64,000 bases of DNA from Cellulomonas sp. 73-92 (GTDB lineage: Bacteria; Actinomycetota; Actinomycetes; Actinomycetales; Cellulomonadaceae), in contig NZ_MKTH01000013.1 in NCBI RefSeq assembly GCF_001898175.1, forward strand, positions 355,795-419,794. The letters run 5' to 3'. The notes beneath the pieces were generated by a model, which did no database searches, was not told where the DNA came from, and was given only the letters and a program-made list of their open reading frames with translations. The position numbers were made by a program, and so were the translations under genes. Positions 1 through 11,568 of the stretch are shown here, piece by piece; the stretch's first letter is position 1; every line of letters starts with the position of its first letter.

Positions 1-593
1 ACGGGGTCGGGTTCGTCGACGCCGGCGTGTCCGGCGGCGTGTGGGGGCTCGCCAACGGCTACGGCCTCATGGTGGGCGGCGACAAGGCGGCGGTGGACCG
101 CCTGATGCCGGTGTTCGACGCGCTGCGTCCCGAGGGCCCGCGGGCGGAGGGGTTCGTCCACGCCGGCAAGGTCGGCGCGGGCCACTTCGCCAAGATGGTC
201 CACAACGGCGTCGAGTACGGCCTGATGCAGGCGTACGCCGAGGGCTACGAGCTGCTCGCGGCGAAGGACCTGGTCGACGACGTCGAGGGCACCCTGAAGG
301 CGTGGACGCGCGGTACGGTCGTGCGGTCCTGGCTCCTCGAACTGCTGGTCCAGGCGCTCGAGCAGGACCCGGGGCTCTCGGCGATCGACGACTGGGTCGA
401 GGACTCCGGCGAGGGTCGCTGGACGGTCGACGAGGCGATCGACCTGGCCGTCCCGGCGCCCGTGATCTCGGCGTCGCTGTTCGCCAGGTTCGCCTCCCGC
501 CAGGAGGAGTCGCCCGCGCTCAAGGCGGTGGCGGCTCTGCGGCAGCAGTTCGGGGGCCATGCGGTGAAGCCCTCCGGTCCCGACGGGGCCTGA
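1..593 (+). CDS. gnd: 6-phosphogluconate dehydrogenase, C-terminal part (5' end outside window)
   Basis: Cytosolic pentose-phosphate enzyme that oxidises and decarboxylates 6-phosphogluconate to ribulose 5-phosphate. The start lies before the window and the frame is open from base 3. Visible are GVSGGVWGLANGYGLM, which closes the nucleotide-binding half, and the substrate helix KMVHNGVEYGLMQAYAEGY with its Lys-x-x-x-Asn active-site pattern. The all-helical C-terminal domain ends at GHAVKPSGPDGA. The roughly 197 residues present fit the short (about 300 aa) class rather than the 470 aa class. The TGA directly abuts the recF GTG. A gnd gene between dnaN and recF is common in actinobacteria, so oriC is probably just upstream. 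Family call is firm; cofactor preference cannot be judged. Confidence 0.93.
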   Translation, partial: GVGFVDAGVSGGVWGLANGYGLMVGGDKAAVDRLMPVFDALRPEGPRAEGFVHAGKVGAGHFAKMVHNGVEYGLMQAYAEGYELLAAKDLVDDVEGTLKAWTRGTVVRSWLLELLVQALEQDPGLSAIDDWVEDSGEGRWTVDEAIDLAVPAPVISASLFARFASRQEESPALKAVAALRQQFGGHAVKPSGPDGA

Positions 594-1775
594 GTGTTCG
601 TCTCGCACCTCGCGCTCACCGACTTCCGCTCCTACCCGCAGGTCGAGCTGCCGCTGACACCCGGGATCACGGCGCTCGTCGGCCCCAACGGCCAGGGCAA
701 GACGAACCTGGTCGAGGCGATCGGCTACCTGGCCACCCTGTCGAGCCACCGCGTCCCGACGGACGCGGCGCTCGTGCGGGCCGGCGCGGACCGCGCCGTG
801 GTGGGCGCGCGCGTGGAGCGCTCCGGCCGCGCGACGACGGTCGAGGTGGAGATCACGCCGGGCAGGGCGAACCGCGCCCGCGTGAACGGGGGGTCGCCGG
901 TCCGGGCGCGGGACGTGCTCGGCATCCTGCGGACCGTCCAGTTCGCACCCGAGGACCTCGCCCTGGTCAAGGGGGATCCGGACGGCCGGCGCCGGTTCCT
1001 CGACGAGCTCGTCGTCCAGCTGCGGCCGCAGCTCGCGGCGGTGCTCGCCGACTACGACCGCGTGCTGCGGCAGCGGTCGGCGCTGCTCAAGACCGCCGCC
1101 GGGGCGATGCGCGCCTCGCGTGGCGTCGACCTGCGGACCCTGGACGTGTGGGACGGCAAGCTCGCGGCCGCAGGCGCACGGATCGTCGTCGCCCGCCGCA
1201 GCCTCGTCGCCGCGCTGGCGCCGGTGGTCCTCGAGTCGTATGCGCAGGTGAGCGCCGCGGCCGGAGAGGCGCGGATCGCGTACCGGTCGTCGCTCGACTC
1301 GTCGCTCGACGACGGAAAGGTCACCCCGGCGGGGGACGAGCACCTCGTCGAGGCGCAGCTCCTCGAGGCGATGGGCCGCCTGCGGAGCAAGGAGATCGAG
1401 CGCGGAGTCAGCCTCGTCGGGCCGCACCGCGACGACCTGGTGCTGACGCTCGGCGACCTGCCGGCCAAGGGGTACGCGAGCCATGGCGAGTCGTGGTCGT
1501 ACGCGTTGGCCCTGCGGCTCGGGTCGGCGACCCTGCTGCGCGGCGGCGCCGGCAGCGACGAGTGGTCCGGCGACTGGGGGCCGGACGGCGACCCCGTGCT
1601 GATCCTCGACGACGTGTTCGCCGAGCTCGACACGCGGCGCCGGGACCGCCTGGCCGAGCTCGTGGCACCTGCGGGGCAGGTGATCGTCACGGCCGCCGTG
1701 CCGGGCGACGTGCCGGAGGCGCTCGCCGGCGCGCGCGTGGACGTCATGGCCGGCGAGGTCTCGCGTGTCCTCTGA
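594..1775 (+). CDS. recF: DNA replication and repair protein RecF
   Basis: SMC-like ATPase that helps load RecA on gapped DNA at stalled forks. The protein has 393 residues, normal for the family. Walker A is GPNGQGKT at about residues 30-37. The signature region reads [15 protein letters not shown] near residue 300, and Walker B with the D-loop is [19 protein letters not shown] near residues 338-356. Start is a GTG directly after the gnd TGA with no intergenic base, so translation is probably coupled. Its own stop overlaps the next gene by 11 bases. Placement between gnd and the DUF721 gene, ahead of gyrB, is the classic actinobacterial order. Confidence 0.97.
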   Translation: MFVSHLALTDFRSYPQVELPLTPGITALVGPNGQGKTNLVEAIGYLATLSSHRVPTDAALVRAGADRAVVGARVERSGRATTVEVEITPGRANRARVNGGSPVRARDVLGILRTVQFAPEDLALVKGDPDGRRRFLDELVVQLRPQLAAVLADYDRVLRQRSALLKTAAGAMRASRGVDLRTLDVWDGKLAAAGARIVVARRSLVAALAPVVLESYAQVSAAAGEARIAYRSSLDSSLDDGKVTPAGDEHLVEAQLLEAMGRLRSKEIERGVSLVGPHRDDLVLTLGDLPAKGYASHGESWSYALALRLGSATLLRGGAGSDEWSGDWGPDGDPVLILDDVFAELDTRRRDRLAELVAPAGQVIVTAAVPGDVPEALAGARVDVMAGEVSRVL

Positions 1776-2556
1776 CCGGGCCGGGGGTCGGCGGGCCGGG
1801 CGCGACGAGCGGGGGGCCCGGCGGGGGGCAGGGCACGGCACGCCGACGGCCACCGTCGATCCCGCCGTCACCGCGGCGCAGGGCGCCGAGCAGCGCCTCA
1901 CCCCGCAGGAGCAGGTGCCGGCCGGCGCAGCGACGCAGGACGCCAGGCCGGGTCCCGACGGGCAGGAGAACGTGCCCGCCGGGGCAGCGACGCAGGATGT
2001 CGAGCAGCCGTCCGACGGGCAGGAGCGCGTGCCGGCCGGCGTAGCGCCGCCCCCCCTCCGTCCGACCACCCCGCCCGACCAGGTCGCACGCGCGGCGCTG
2101 GCCAGGGCCCAGGAGGCGGCGCGCGCCCGTGGCCTGCGCCCCGGTGACGCCCCGCGTCGCTCGTCGGCCGCCCCGATCGCCACGGCGGCCGGGCCGGACG
2201 CCCGCGACCCACAGCCCGTCGGGGTGACCGCGGGACGGCTGGCGGCCGAGCTCGGCTGGCGACCCGGTCTCGTCGAGGGTGACCTGCGGGGACGCTGGCC
2301 CGAGCTCGTCGGACCGGACATCGCGGAGCACTGCCGGCCGGAGACGTTCGAGGCGGGCCTGCTGACGCTGCGCGCGTCGTCGACCGCGTGGGCGACGACG
2401 CTCACCCTCGAGGCGCAGCGGCTGCTGGGCCGCCTGGCCGAGGAGCTGGGTGACGGGGTCGTCGTCGAGGTGAAGGTCCTCGGGCCGGCCGGGCCGGGGT
2501 TCGGCCGCGGGCGCCGCTCGGTGCCGGGCCGCGGGGCACGGGACACATGGGGCTGA
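1765..2556 (+). CDS. DUF721 / DciA-like protein with repeat-bearing N-terminus
   Basis: A 263-residue protein whose C-terminal third (about residues 153-250) is a DUF721 domain, seen in [13 protein letters not shown] and in [20 protein letters not shown]. Members of this family include DciA, a loader or partner of the replicative helicase DnaB; that role here is inference from family and from the recF-gyrB context. The N-terminal 150 residues are Pro/Ala/Arg-rich and probably disordered, and carry two and a half copies of a 19-residue repeat. Start is GTG, overlapping recF by 11 bases. The usual family length is 150-200 residues, so the repeat-bearing extension is an addition. Confidence 0.85.
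   Translation: MSSDRAGGRRAGRDERGARRGAGHGTPTATVDPAVTAAQGAEQRLTPQEQVPAGAATQDARPGPDGQENVPAGAATQDVEQPSDGQERVPAGVAPPPLRPTTPPDQVARAALARAQEAARARGLRPGDAPRRSSAAPIATAAGPDARDPQPVGVTAGRLAAELGWRPGLVEGDLRGRWPELVGPDIAEHCRPETFEAGLLTLRASSTAWATTLTLEAQRLLGRLAEELGDGVVVEVKVLGPAGPGFGRGRRSVPGRGARDTWG
1906..2043 (+). repeat. 57-bp tandem repeat coding a 19-aa period (about 2.4 copies)
   Basis: Units begin at 1906, 1963 and 2020. Translated, they read [38 protein letters not shown] and the partial QERVPAGVA. The unit is an exact multiple of three and leaves the downstream DUF721 domain in frame, so copy number could vary without breaking the gene. Confidence 0.85.
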
Positions 2557-2600
2557 GCCGGCGCCTGTTGACAGATCCCAGGTCGGGGCGGGTCAGGCGG

Positions 2601-2606
2601 TAGACT
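2601..2606 (+). promoter_or_regulatory. Possible -10 element for gyrB
   Basis: TAGACT lies in the 178-base gap between the DUF721 gene and gyrB, about 130 bases before the preferred gyrB start. A TTGACA at 2568-2573 is 27 bases upstream, too far to be its -35, and the hexamer at 17 bases is not recognisable. A gyrB promoter is expected here, but this placement is weak. Confidence 0.3.
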
Positions 2607-2734
2607 AGGAGGGTCTTTCTGGCGCGTCCGCGCCCGTCCTGAGACAAGAACTCTCGCGTCGTGGAGTGATCCGCCCTGTGCGTCAACGGGCGGGGCCCTC
2701 CGCGCCGTCCAGCCCTTCGAGGAGACCGCCGCCC

Positions 2735-4786
2735 GTGGTTCCTGAGCCCACGCCCACCCCCAGCATCCCGGACGGCACCCCCCTCGAGCGTCACGAAGGC
2801 AACGGCGGCTACGACGCCAGTGCCATCACGGTGCTCGAGGGGCTGGAGGCCGTCCGCAAGCGCCCCGGCATGTACATCGGCTCCACCGGCGAGCGGGGGC
2901 TGCACCACCTCGTCTACGAGGTCGTCGACAACTCCGTCGACGAGGCCCTCGCCGGCTACGCGAGCGACATCCAGGTGACGATCCTGCCCGACGGCGGGGT
3001 CCGGGTGGTCGACGACGGTCGTGGCATCCCCGTCGGCATCGTCAAGTCCGAGGGCAAGCCCGCCGTCGAGGTCGTCCTCACGGTGCTCCATGCCGGCGGC
3101 AAGTTCGGTGGCGGCGGCTACGCGGTCTCCGGCGGCCTGCACGGCGTCGGTGTCTCCGTCGTCAACGCGCTGTCGACGCGCCTCGAGGTCGAGGTGCACA
3201 CGGACGGCTTCGTCTGGCGCCAGGCCTACCTGCGCGGCACGCCGACCGGGCCGCTCGAGAAGGGCGAGCCGAGCGACGTCACCGGGACCATCGTGACGTT
3301 CTGGGCGGACGACGAGATCTTCGAGACGGTCGAGTACGACTTCGAGACCCTGCGCTCGCGGTTCCAGCAGATGGCCTTCCTCAACAAGGGCCTGCGGATC
3401 AGCCTCGAGGACCTCCGTCCGCGCCACGTCGACACGACCGACGACGACGCGGTCGACGTCGTCGAGCAGTCGGAGGAGACCCGGCACTCCGTCTCCTACC
3501 GGTACGAGGGCGGCATCGTCGACTACGTCCGGCACCTCAACGCCGCCAAGAAGTACGAGCCGGTGCACGCCGACGTCATCGACTTCGAGGCCGAGGACAC
3601 GGAGCGGCGGATCTCGGTCGAGATCGCCATGCAGTGGACGGGCGCCTACTCCGAGTCGGTGCACACGTACGCGAACACGATCTCGACGACCGAGGGCGGC
3701 ACGCACGAGGAGGGCTTCCGCGCCGCACTGACGTCCCTGGTCAACCGGTACGCCCGCGACAAGGGCCTGCTCAAGGAGAAGGACGAGAACCTCACGGGCG
3801 ACGACGTCCGCGAGGGCCTCACCGCGGTCGTCTCGGTCAAGCTCGGCGAGCCGCAGTTCGAGGGGCAGACGAAGACGAAGCTCGGCAACACCGAGGCGAA
3901 GACCTTCGTGCAGCGCGTGGTCAACGAGCGCCTCGGCGACTGGCTGGACTCGCACCCGGTCGACGCCAAGGAGATCATCCGCAAGTCCATCCAGGCCTCG
4001 GCCGCGCGGATGGCGGCGCGCAAGGCCCGCGAGGCCACCCGTCGCAAGGGCCTGCTCGAGTCGAACTCGATGCCCGGCAAGCTCAAGGACTGCCAGAGCA
4101 ACAACCCCGCCGAGTGCGAGGTGTTCATCGTCGAGGGCGACTCCGCCGGTGGCTCGGCCGTGCGCGGCCGCAACCCGCGGACGCAGGCGATCCTGCCGAT
4201 CCGCGGCAAGATCCTCAACGTCGAGCGCGCGCGGCTCGACCGTGCCCTGGGCAACCAGGAGGTGCAGTCGCTCATCACGGCGTTCGGCACCGGGATCGGC
4301 GAGGACTTCGACCTGTCCAAGCTCCGGTACCACAAGATCGTGCTGATGGCCGACGCCGACGTCGACGGCCAGCACATCCGCACGCTGCTGCTGACGCTGC
4401 TGTTCCGGTACATGCCCGAGCTCATCAAGCAGGGCCACGTGTTCATGGCGCAGCCGCCGCTCTACCGGATCAAGTGGACCAACCAGGACCACGAGTACGC
4501 CTACACCGACCGCGAGCGTGACGTGCTCGTCGCGAGCGGGCAGGCGGCCGGCAAGCGGCTGCCCAAGGAGAAGCCCTACCAGCGCTACAAGGGCCTCGGC
4601 GAGATGAACTACGACGAGCTCTGGGAGACCACGATGTCGCCCGAGCACCGGATCCTGCTCCAGGTGACGCTCGACGAGGCCGCGGCCGCCGACGAGACGT
4701 TCGCGGTGCTCATGGGCGAGGACGTCGACGCGCGCCGCAGCTTCATCCAGCGCAACGCCAAGGACGTGCGGTTCCTCGACATCTGA
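2735..4786 (+). CDS. gyrB: DNA gyrase subunit B
   Basis: ATPase subunit of the A2B2 topoisomerase that introduces negative supercoils. The GHKL fold shows [13 protein letters not shown] (ATP/Mg), the glycine lid [15 protein letters not shown] and, in the transducer, the QTKTKLGN loop. The Toprim domain shows [10 protein letters not shown], the [10 protein letters not shown] segment and [14 protein letters not shown], giving the Glu and Asp metal ligands. The start chosen is GTG 2735, preceded by GAGGAGA about 9 bases upstream, giving 683 residues. An in-frame GTG at 2666 would add 23 low-complexity residues and has no clear ribosome site. No residue needed for catalysis is missing. Confidence 0.97.
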   Translation: MVPEPTPTPSIPDGTPLERHEGNGGYDASAITVLEGLEAVRKRPGMYIGSTGERGLHHLVYEVVDNSVDEALAGYASDIQVTILPDGGVRVVDDGRGIPVGIVKSEGKPAVEVVLTVLHAGGKFGGGGYAVSGGLHGVGVSVVNALSTRLEVEVHTDGFVWRQAYLRGTPTGPLEKGEPSDVTGTIVTFWADDEIFETVEYDFETLRSRFQQMAFLNKGLRISLEDLRPRHVDTTDDDAVDVVEQSEETRHSVSYRYEGGIVDYVRHLNAAKKYEPVHADVIDFEAEDTERRISVEIAMQWTGAYSESVHTYANTISTTEGGTHEEGFRAALTSLVNRYARDKGLLKEKDENLTGDDVREGLTAVVSVKLGEPQFEGQTKTKLGNTEAKTFVQRVVNERLGDWLDSHPVDAKEIIRKSIQASAARMAARKAREATRRKGLLESNSMPGKLKDCQSNNPAECEVFIVEGDSAGGSAVRGRNPRTQAILPIRGKILNVERARLDRALGNQEVQSLITAFGTGIGEDFDLSKLRYHKIVLMADADVDGQHIRTLLLTLLFRYMPELIKQGHVFMAQPPLYRIKWTNQDHEYAYTDRERDVLVASGQAAGKRLPKEKPYQRYKGLGEMNYDELWETTMSPEHRILLQVTLDEAAAADETFAVLMGEDVDARRSFIQRNAKDVRFLDI

Positions 4787-4833
4787 GGTAGCCGGCCCCG
4801 GACGATCGACCGCACACACCGAAGGACGACAGC

Positions 4834-7382
<2,549 letters not shown>

Positions 7383-7386
<4 letters not shown>

Positions 7387-8315
7387 CCGACGCGCCACCG
7401 CCCTCGATCCCGCCCTCGATCCCGCCGCGGAAGCGGCCCTCGGCGACGCCCGCCGGCACGTGGGGCGTGACGACGGTGCCGGGCCGGGGTGGTCCCGACG
7501 GCACCGGGCGGCCACCCGCCGGTGAGGCGGCCCCCCCGCTCGTCGTGCCGGAGGCGGGACAGGCCACGCGCCGGACGCCGACGAGCGAGCCGCGGGACGT
7601 GCGGCCGGCGCCCGGCGCGGCGTTCCCCGTCGTCGGCCCACCGGGAGCGCCGTCCCCGGCGGTCGCCTCGCCGAGGGACGACGAGATCCCCGAGGGACCG
7701 TCCCCGCTGGCCACCGCCGTGGAGCACACCGGGCAATGGCTGAAGAAGGCGGCGAGCGCGACGGGCGCGTCGATGTCGGCCGCGTACGCTTCCCTGACAC
7801 GACCCCGCTCGGAGGACGACGCGATGACCGCCAACCCGCACGTGACCGGCGCGCCGCCTCGTCCCGTCGTGCCACCGACGGCGCCCGCGATGACCGCCGG
7901 CACGCCGACGGTCCGGCCGGCCTCAGGTCGCACGCCGGTCGTCGGTGGCCCCGGCCCGCGCCGGGTGCGCCTCGCGGTGTCGCGCCTCGACCCGTGGTCC
8001 GTGATGAAGCTGGCGTTCCTCATGTCGTTCGCCGCCGGGATCATGCTGGTCGTCGCGGTCTCGGTGCTCTGGCTGACGCTGGACGGGCTGCACGTGTTCA
8101 CGTCGCTGAACAACCTGGTGACGCAGATCGTCGGCCAGGAGAGCTCGATCAACATCCTGACGTACGTCCAGTTCTCCAAGGTGCTGTCGATCACCACGCT
8201 GGTCGCCGTGATCGACGTCTTGCTGCTGACGGCGCTCGCCACGATCGGGGCATTCCTGTACAACGTGGTCGCCGCGCTGGTGGGCGGCGTGCACGTGACG
8301 ATGACCGACGAGTGA
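7383..8315 (+). CDS. DUF3566 membrane protein downstream of gyrA
   Basis: A 310-residue protein with a Pro/Arg/Ala-rich, presumably disordered cytoplasmic N-terminus (about residues 1-190), then the DUF3566 domain. Two membrane segments are visible: [20 protein letters not shown] and [20 protein letters not shown], separated by a loop around [19 protein letters not shown]. It ends in [11 protein letters not shown], typical of the family. The gene is almost invariably found after gyrA in actinobacteria, but its role is unknown. The start overlaps the gyrA stop by 4 bases. The N-terminal region begins with a short SIPPSIPP duplication. Confidence 0.9.
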
Positions 8316-8320
8316 TCGGT

Positions 8321-8350
8321 TTGGGACGGGCGATCCGCCTGGGGTAGTCT
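8321..8350 (+). promoter_or_regulatory. Likely promoter of tRNA-Ile / DLW-39 / tRNA-Ala group
   Basis: TTGGGA (8321-8326) and TAGTCT (8345-8350) are separated by 18 bases and end 20 bases before the tRNA. Both hexamers fit an actinobacterial vegetative promoter. Confidence 0.5.
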
Positions 8351-8370
8351 CGACCGGCGCTCGCGCGCAC

Positions 8371-8444
8371 GGGCCTATAGCTCAGACGGTTAGAGCGCTT
8401 CCCTGATAAGGAAGAGGTCACAGGTTCAAGTCCTGTTAGGCCCA
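8371..8444 (+). tRNA. tRNA-Ile(GAU)
   Basis: 74 bases with acceptor stem GGGCCTA / TAGGCCC, D-arm AGCTC...GAGC, anticodon loop CTGATAA (anticodon GAT) and T-arm with GGTTCAAGTCC. The discriminator is A and CCA is not encoded. It sits directly after the gyrA-DUF3566 block, as in many actinobacteria. Confidence 0.97.
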
Positions 8445-8465
8445 CTGGATCCCACTGGAGGACCC

Positions 8466-8588
8466 GTGAAGAAGCTGCTTTTGCTCGCGGCGCTCGCCGC
8501 GGCCGGGTACGTCCTCTACACCAAGTACCTGCAGGACCGCGACGAGCGGGACCTGTGGGCCGAGGTCACCGACACGCTGGACGACTGA
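8466..8588 (+). CDS. DLW-39 family small protein
   Basis: A 40-residue protein that reads MKKLLLLAALAAAGYVLYTK, then a charged stretch with the family-defining RDLW, ending TDTLDD. The first 19 residues form one hydrophobic helix, so it is a small membrane-anchored or signal-anchor protein with a charged cytoplasmic or extracytoplasmic tail. The GTG start is preceded by GGAGG at 8457-8461, giving a clear ribosome site. The family is known only as a conserved actinobacterial mini-protein encoded between the gyrA-proximal tRNA-Ile and tRNA-Ala genes, exactly its place here. Function is unknown. Confidence 0.9.
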   Translation: MKKLLLLAALAAAGYVLYTKYLQDRDERDLWAEVTDTLDD

Positions 8589-8620
8589 CCTTCCCCGTCG
8601 CCGCCTCTGTGCGGCCACCG

Positions 8621-8693
8621 GGGGCCGTGGCGCAAGTGGTAGCGCACCTGCTTTGCAAGCAGGGGGTTGCGGGTTCGAGTCCCGTCGGCTCCA
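8621..8693 (+). tRNA. tRNA-Ala(UGC)
   Basis: 73 bases. The acceptor stem GGGGCCG pairs with CGGCTCC with one G-U. The anticodon stem-loop CTGCTTTGCAAGCAG carries TGC, and the T-loop is GGTTCGAGTCC. The G3-U70 wobble pair, the alanine identity element, is present. Discriminator A; CCA is not encoded. Confidence 0.97.
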
Positions 8694-8773
8694 CCCCTGC
8701 GAGCCGCCCCGATGGGGGTGAGGCGGACCATCGACCCTGGTCAACCCGGGGAGCCGCCGACGATCCTGTCTCC

Positions 8774-9142
8774 GTGACCGCGCAGTCGGGGGACGTGGCG
8801 GGCGACCGGGCGACGCCATGGGCGCTCGACCACCCGGGCGCCGCGGCGCTGGTCTCCGCGCTCGTCGCCATCGCCGGGATCGGCCTCGTCGCCGGCTGGC
8901 TCCTCGCCCAGTACCCGGGTGGGCAGCCCCCGGACATGCTCGGCTCGCTCTGGGACACGATGCCGCTCATCGCGGGGCTGCCGATGCTCCTGCTCGGCCT
9001 GCCGGCCGCGCTGGGCTTCGCCGGCGCCTCGTGCGTCACGGGGCGGGAGCTGTGGGGCGGTGTGACCGGCGGTTTCGTCAGCGCCGTGCTCTCGCTGGCG
9101 CTCGTCGTCGTCGTGCTCCCGGTCAACGGGTTCGCGCTCTGA
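8774..9142 (+). CDS. Small multi-pass membrane protein, unknown
   Basis: A 122-residue protein with three predicted membrane helices: AALVSALVAIAGIGLVAGWL, then LIAGLPMLLLGLPAALGFAG, then FVSAVLSLALVVVVLPVNG. A short polar N-terminus precedes them and the chain ends at GFAL. The start is GTG 8774; no strong ribosome site is visible, and the frame is open further upstream through the tRNA, which cannot be coding. No catalytic motif is recognised. It stands alone between tRNA-Ala and a gene on the other strand. Codon bias favours a real gene, but the family is not recognised. Confidence 0.65.
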   Translation: MTAQSGDVAGDRATPWALDHPGAAALVSALVAIAGIGLVAGWLLAQYPGGQPPDMLGSLWDTMPLIAGLPMLLLGLPAALGFAGASCVTGRELWGGVTGGFVSAVLSLALVVVVLPVNGFAL

Positions 9143-9232
9143 CCACGCTCTGACCACGCTCCGGCCACCCTCCGACACGCCTGACCACGTCCTGACCCCG
9201 GCCGGGCGCTGCGCCCGGGCCGGTCGAGGCGC

Positions 9233-9808
9233 TCAGCGGCGGTGGGCCGCCCGTGCCGCGCGTGCCGCGACGTCGTCCAGCACGTCGGGCAGGTAGACGT
9301 CCTCGGGGTCGATCGTCGCGGGACCGCCCTCGAGCGTCGCCCAGTGCCACGTCGGGGCGAGCTTCGGGGAGTCGGCGTCGAGCGTCAGGTGGAGGTCGAG
9401 GAGCACCGCGTAGCGGTAGCCGAACCGGCGCTGGATCGCCACCGCGCGCGTGAAGTCGCCGGCGCTGGTGCCGCGCGTCTCGCGGTCGGCCGTCAGCTCG
9501 AGGATGAGCAGGTTCTCCTCCGGCCCGAGGCGCCCGCGCCGGTGCACGATGAGGTCGGGGATGCGCCGGCCGGCCTCGTCGTCCTCGAGCTTGACCGCCT
9601 TCTCCAGCACCATGCCCGAGCGGTCGTACTCCGCGTCGATATCCCAGGCCTCCTCGACCAGCGGCCGCAGGTTCCAGCCCAGGTGGAACGCGATGGTGCG
9701 CTCGGAGGCGCTCGACGACCCGCTCGACGGCGTGAACAGCGTCCACTCGTTGGCGATGGTGTTCGTCAGCGCGATGCGCACGCGTGCCTGCAGGTCAGCC
9801 AGTTGCAT
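9233..9808 (-). CDS. PD-(D/E)XK nuclease-fold-like protein with altered motif
   Basis: 191 residues, starting at the ATG at 9808 (MQLADLQARVRIAL); a longer frame adds 13 residues without support. The core reads RRIPDLIVHRRG, then ENLLILELTADRETRG, then a helix with FTRAVAIQRRFGYRYAVLLDL. The spacing copies the PD-x(n)-ExK core of restriction-like nucleases, where a PD strand is followed by a hydrophobic strand ending in E-x-K. Here the last residue is Thr (ELT), so metal-dependent cleavage may be lost. Fold assignment is inference from pattern. It is a single gene, and no partner methylase or toxin is adjacent. Confidence 0.55.
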   Translation of the reverse strand: MQLADLQARVRIALTNTIANEWTLFTPSSGSSSASERTIAFHLGWNLRPLVEEAWDIDAEYDRSGMVLEKAVKLEDDEAGRRIPDLIVHRRGRLGPEENLLILELTADRETRGTSAGDFTRAVAIQRRFGYRYAVLLDLHLTLDADSPKLAPTWHWATLEGGPATIDPEDVYLPDVLDDVAARAARAAHRR

Positions 9809-9987
9809 GGCGCGAACCGTACTCCGGTCACGTGTCGGGCATGTCACCGTTCATCAGGCGAGCCCGAGCAGCACCCCCGTCGGCGAACTGACTGGTCCGG
9901 TGCGCCGCGGTCCAGGCGTACGGCATCGCGTCGTCGAGCTCCACCCGGCGAGCCTGCCGGCCGTCGTGTCCCGGCCGATCGCGGTGA

Positions 9988-10887
9988 TCAGGCCTCCGGC
10001 GCCTCGGGAGCCTCCGGTGCGGCGGGCTCGTCCGCCTTGGACGACGAGCGGCGGGTGACCCGGCGCGCGGTGCCCTCGACGGCGTCCTTGACCTCGGCGG
10101 CGCGCTCGGCGGCGGCCTCCCGGACCTCGGCGGCGCGCTCCTCGGCGGCCTCCTTGACCTCGGCGGCGCGCTCGGCTGCCTTGCGGCTCGCCTCCCGGCC
10201 CTTCGCCACGGCCGCGCCGGCCGCCTCGCCCATGGCGTCGGCCGCGTCGCCGACGGCGTCGGTGAAGCCGTGGCCGTCGTGGGGGCGGGTCTGCAGCGAG
10301 TCGGCGCCGGTCGGGTCGGTCGGCTCCCACGGCTCGGCCCAGGGGTCGACGCTGGTCCGCGAGCGGTACCAGGCGGCACCGGCGGCGCCGGCGGCGGCCA
10401 GGGTGGCGACGACGAAGAACGCCTTGGCGGCGCCGTGGCTCTTCTTCTCCTCGGCGGCCTGCGCGGCGTCCGAAGCGGCGTCGGCGACCGCGTCCGCGTG
10501 CTCGTGGATCGCCACGGCGGCGGCGTCCGCGTGCTCGTGGATCGCCCCGGCCGCGTGCTCGGCGGTCACCTGCGCCTTCTCGGCGGCCTCGTTGAACGCG
10601 GCGATGAGCTTGGGGATCAGCTCGTCGACCAGCTTGTCGTGGGCCGTGTCGATGACCGGGCCCGCCTTCTCGGCGGCCTTCTCCAGGCGAGGGGCCGCGG
10701 CCTTGAGGCTCTCGCTGTAGGCCTTCTCCAGCCGCGGGGTCAGCCACTCGACGAAGGCCTCGATCCGCGGCGTGCTCCACTCCTTGGCGTGAACGGCCGC
10801 GTCCGACAGCGCACTGCCGATCTCCGCCGCCTGCGACTTGAGCTTCTCGGTGTCGACGTCGATGGAAGTGCGGTGCGTGCTGCCCAT
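9988..10887 (-). CDS. Ala/Glu-rich single-pass membrane protein with 11-residue repeats
   Basis: 299 residues. The ATG at 10887 is chosen because GGAGG lies 6 bases upstream; the frame continues 34 residues further without support. The N-terminal 150 residues are amphipathic helix with AIHEHADAAAV / AIHEHADAVAD copies. One membrane segment, AFFVVATLAAAGAAGAAWY, follows a KKSHGAAK stretch. After a Trp/Pro linker come three 11-residue repeats of the AAERAAEVKE type, and the end is Pro/Glu-Ala. The 11-residue period suggests a lipid- or membrane-surface helix, as in LEA-like or apolipoprotein-like proteins, by analogy only. It is divergent from the cyclophilin gene. Confidence 0.75.
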   Translation of the reverse strand: MGSTHRTSIDVDTEKLKSQAAEIGSALSDAAVHAKEWSTPRIEAFVEWLTPRLEKAYSESLKAAAPRLEKAAEKAGPVIDTAHDKLVDELIPKLIAAFNEAAEKAQVTAEHAAGAIHEHADAAAVAIHEHADAVADAASDAAQAAEEKKSHGAAKAFFVVATLAAAGAAGAAWYRSRTSVDPWAEPWEPTDPTGADSLQTRPHDGHGFTDAVGDAADAMGEAAGAAVAKGREASRKAAERAAEVKEAAEERAAEVREAAAERAAEVKDAVEGTARRVTRRSSSKADEPAAPEAPEAPEA

Positions 10888-10979
10888 CTCAAACCTCCGG
10901 CTCTCGGTCGGACTGTGCCACCCCACTCTGCCACTGCGGCCCCGGCCCCGCAGTGGGGTCACGTGCGAGGATGTGCAGC

Positions 10980-11519
10980 ATGTTCGCAACCCTGCACACG
11001 AGCCTCGGTGACATCCGTGTCGAGCTGCTGCCGAACCACGCGCCGGCCACTGTCGAGAACTTCGTCGGCCTGGCGACGGGCGCCAAGCAGTGGACCGACC
11101 CCCGCACCGGGCAGGTCTCGAACGACCCCCTCTACTCGGGCGTCGTGTTCCACCGCGTCATCGACGGCTTCATGATCCAGGGCGGCGACCCGCTGGGCAC
11201 CGGCACCGGCGGCCCCGGCTACACCTTCGACGACGAGATCCACCCCGAGCTGACGTTCTCCCAGCCCTACATCCTGGCGATGGCGAACGCGGGCAAGCGG
11301 CCCGACCGCATCAGCGGCAAGCTCTCCGGCACCAACGGGTCCCAGTTCTTCATCACCGTCGCGGCGACGCCGTGGCTGAACGGCAAGCACACGATCTTCG
11401 GGCGCGTGGCCGACGACGCCAGCAAGGCCGTGGTGGACGCGATCGCCACCACGAAGACCCGTCCCGGCGACCGTCCCGTCACCGACGTCGTGCTGCAGTC
11501 CGTCACCGTCGAGGACTGA
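10980..11519 (+). CDS. ppiA: Cyclophilin-type peptidyl-prolyl cis-trans isomerase
   Basis: Catalyses proline isomerisation in folding proteins. 179 residues, with no signal peptide, so cytoplasmic. Cyclophilin landmarks are VVFHRVIDGFMIQGGDP (with the catalytic Arg), the SGTNGSQFFITVA strand and WLNGKHTIFGRV. The ATG at 10980 gives the canonical MFATLHTSLGDIRVELL beginning; an upstream in-frame start would add nine residues. It is followed after the stop by a rhomboid gene on the same strand, a pairing common in actinobacteria near pabA-pknB. All active-site residues appear present. Confidence 0.95.
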   Translation: MFATLHTSLGDIRVELLPNHAPATVENFVGLATGAKQWTDPRTGQVSNDPLYSGVVFHRVIDGFMIQGGDPLGTGTGGPGYTFDDEIHPELTFSQPYILAMANAGKRPDRISGKLSGTNGSQFFITVAATPWLNGKHTIFGRVADDASKAVVDAIATTKTRPGDRPVTDVVLQSVTVED

Positions 11520-11568
11520 CATCAGCACACCCTCGCCCACGTGGCCACCGGAGGCGGCGACGCCTCCG

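Noticed and set aside
2568..2573. TTGACA as the gyrB -35
   Set aside because: It lies 27 bases before TAGACT, beyond the 16-19 base range.
2402..4819. 805-codon minus-strand open frame opposite gyrB
   Set aside because: GC-rich third positions leave long antisense frames open. Its translation is Val/Leu/Arg/Asp low-complexity without motifs, while the plus strand is clearly gyrB.
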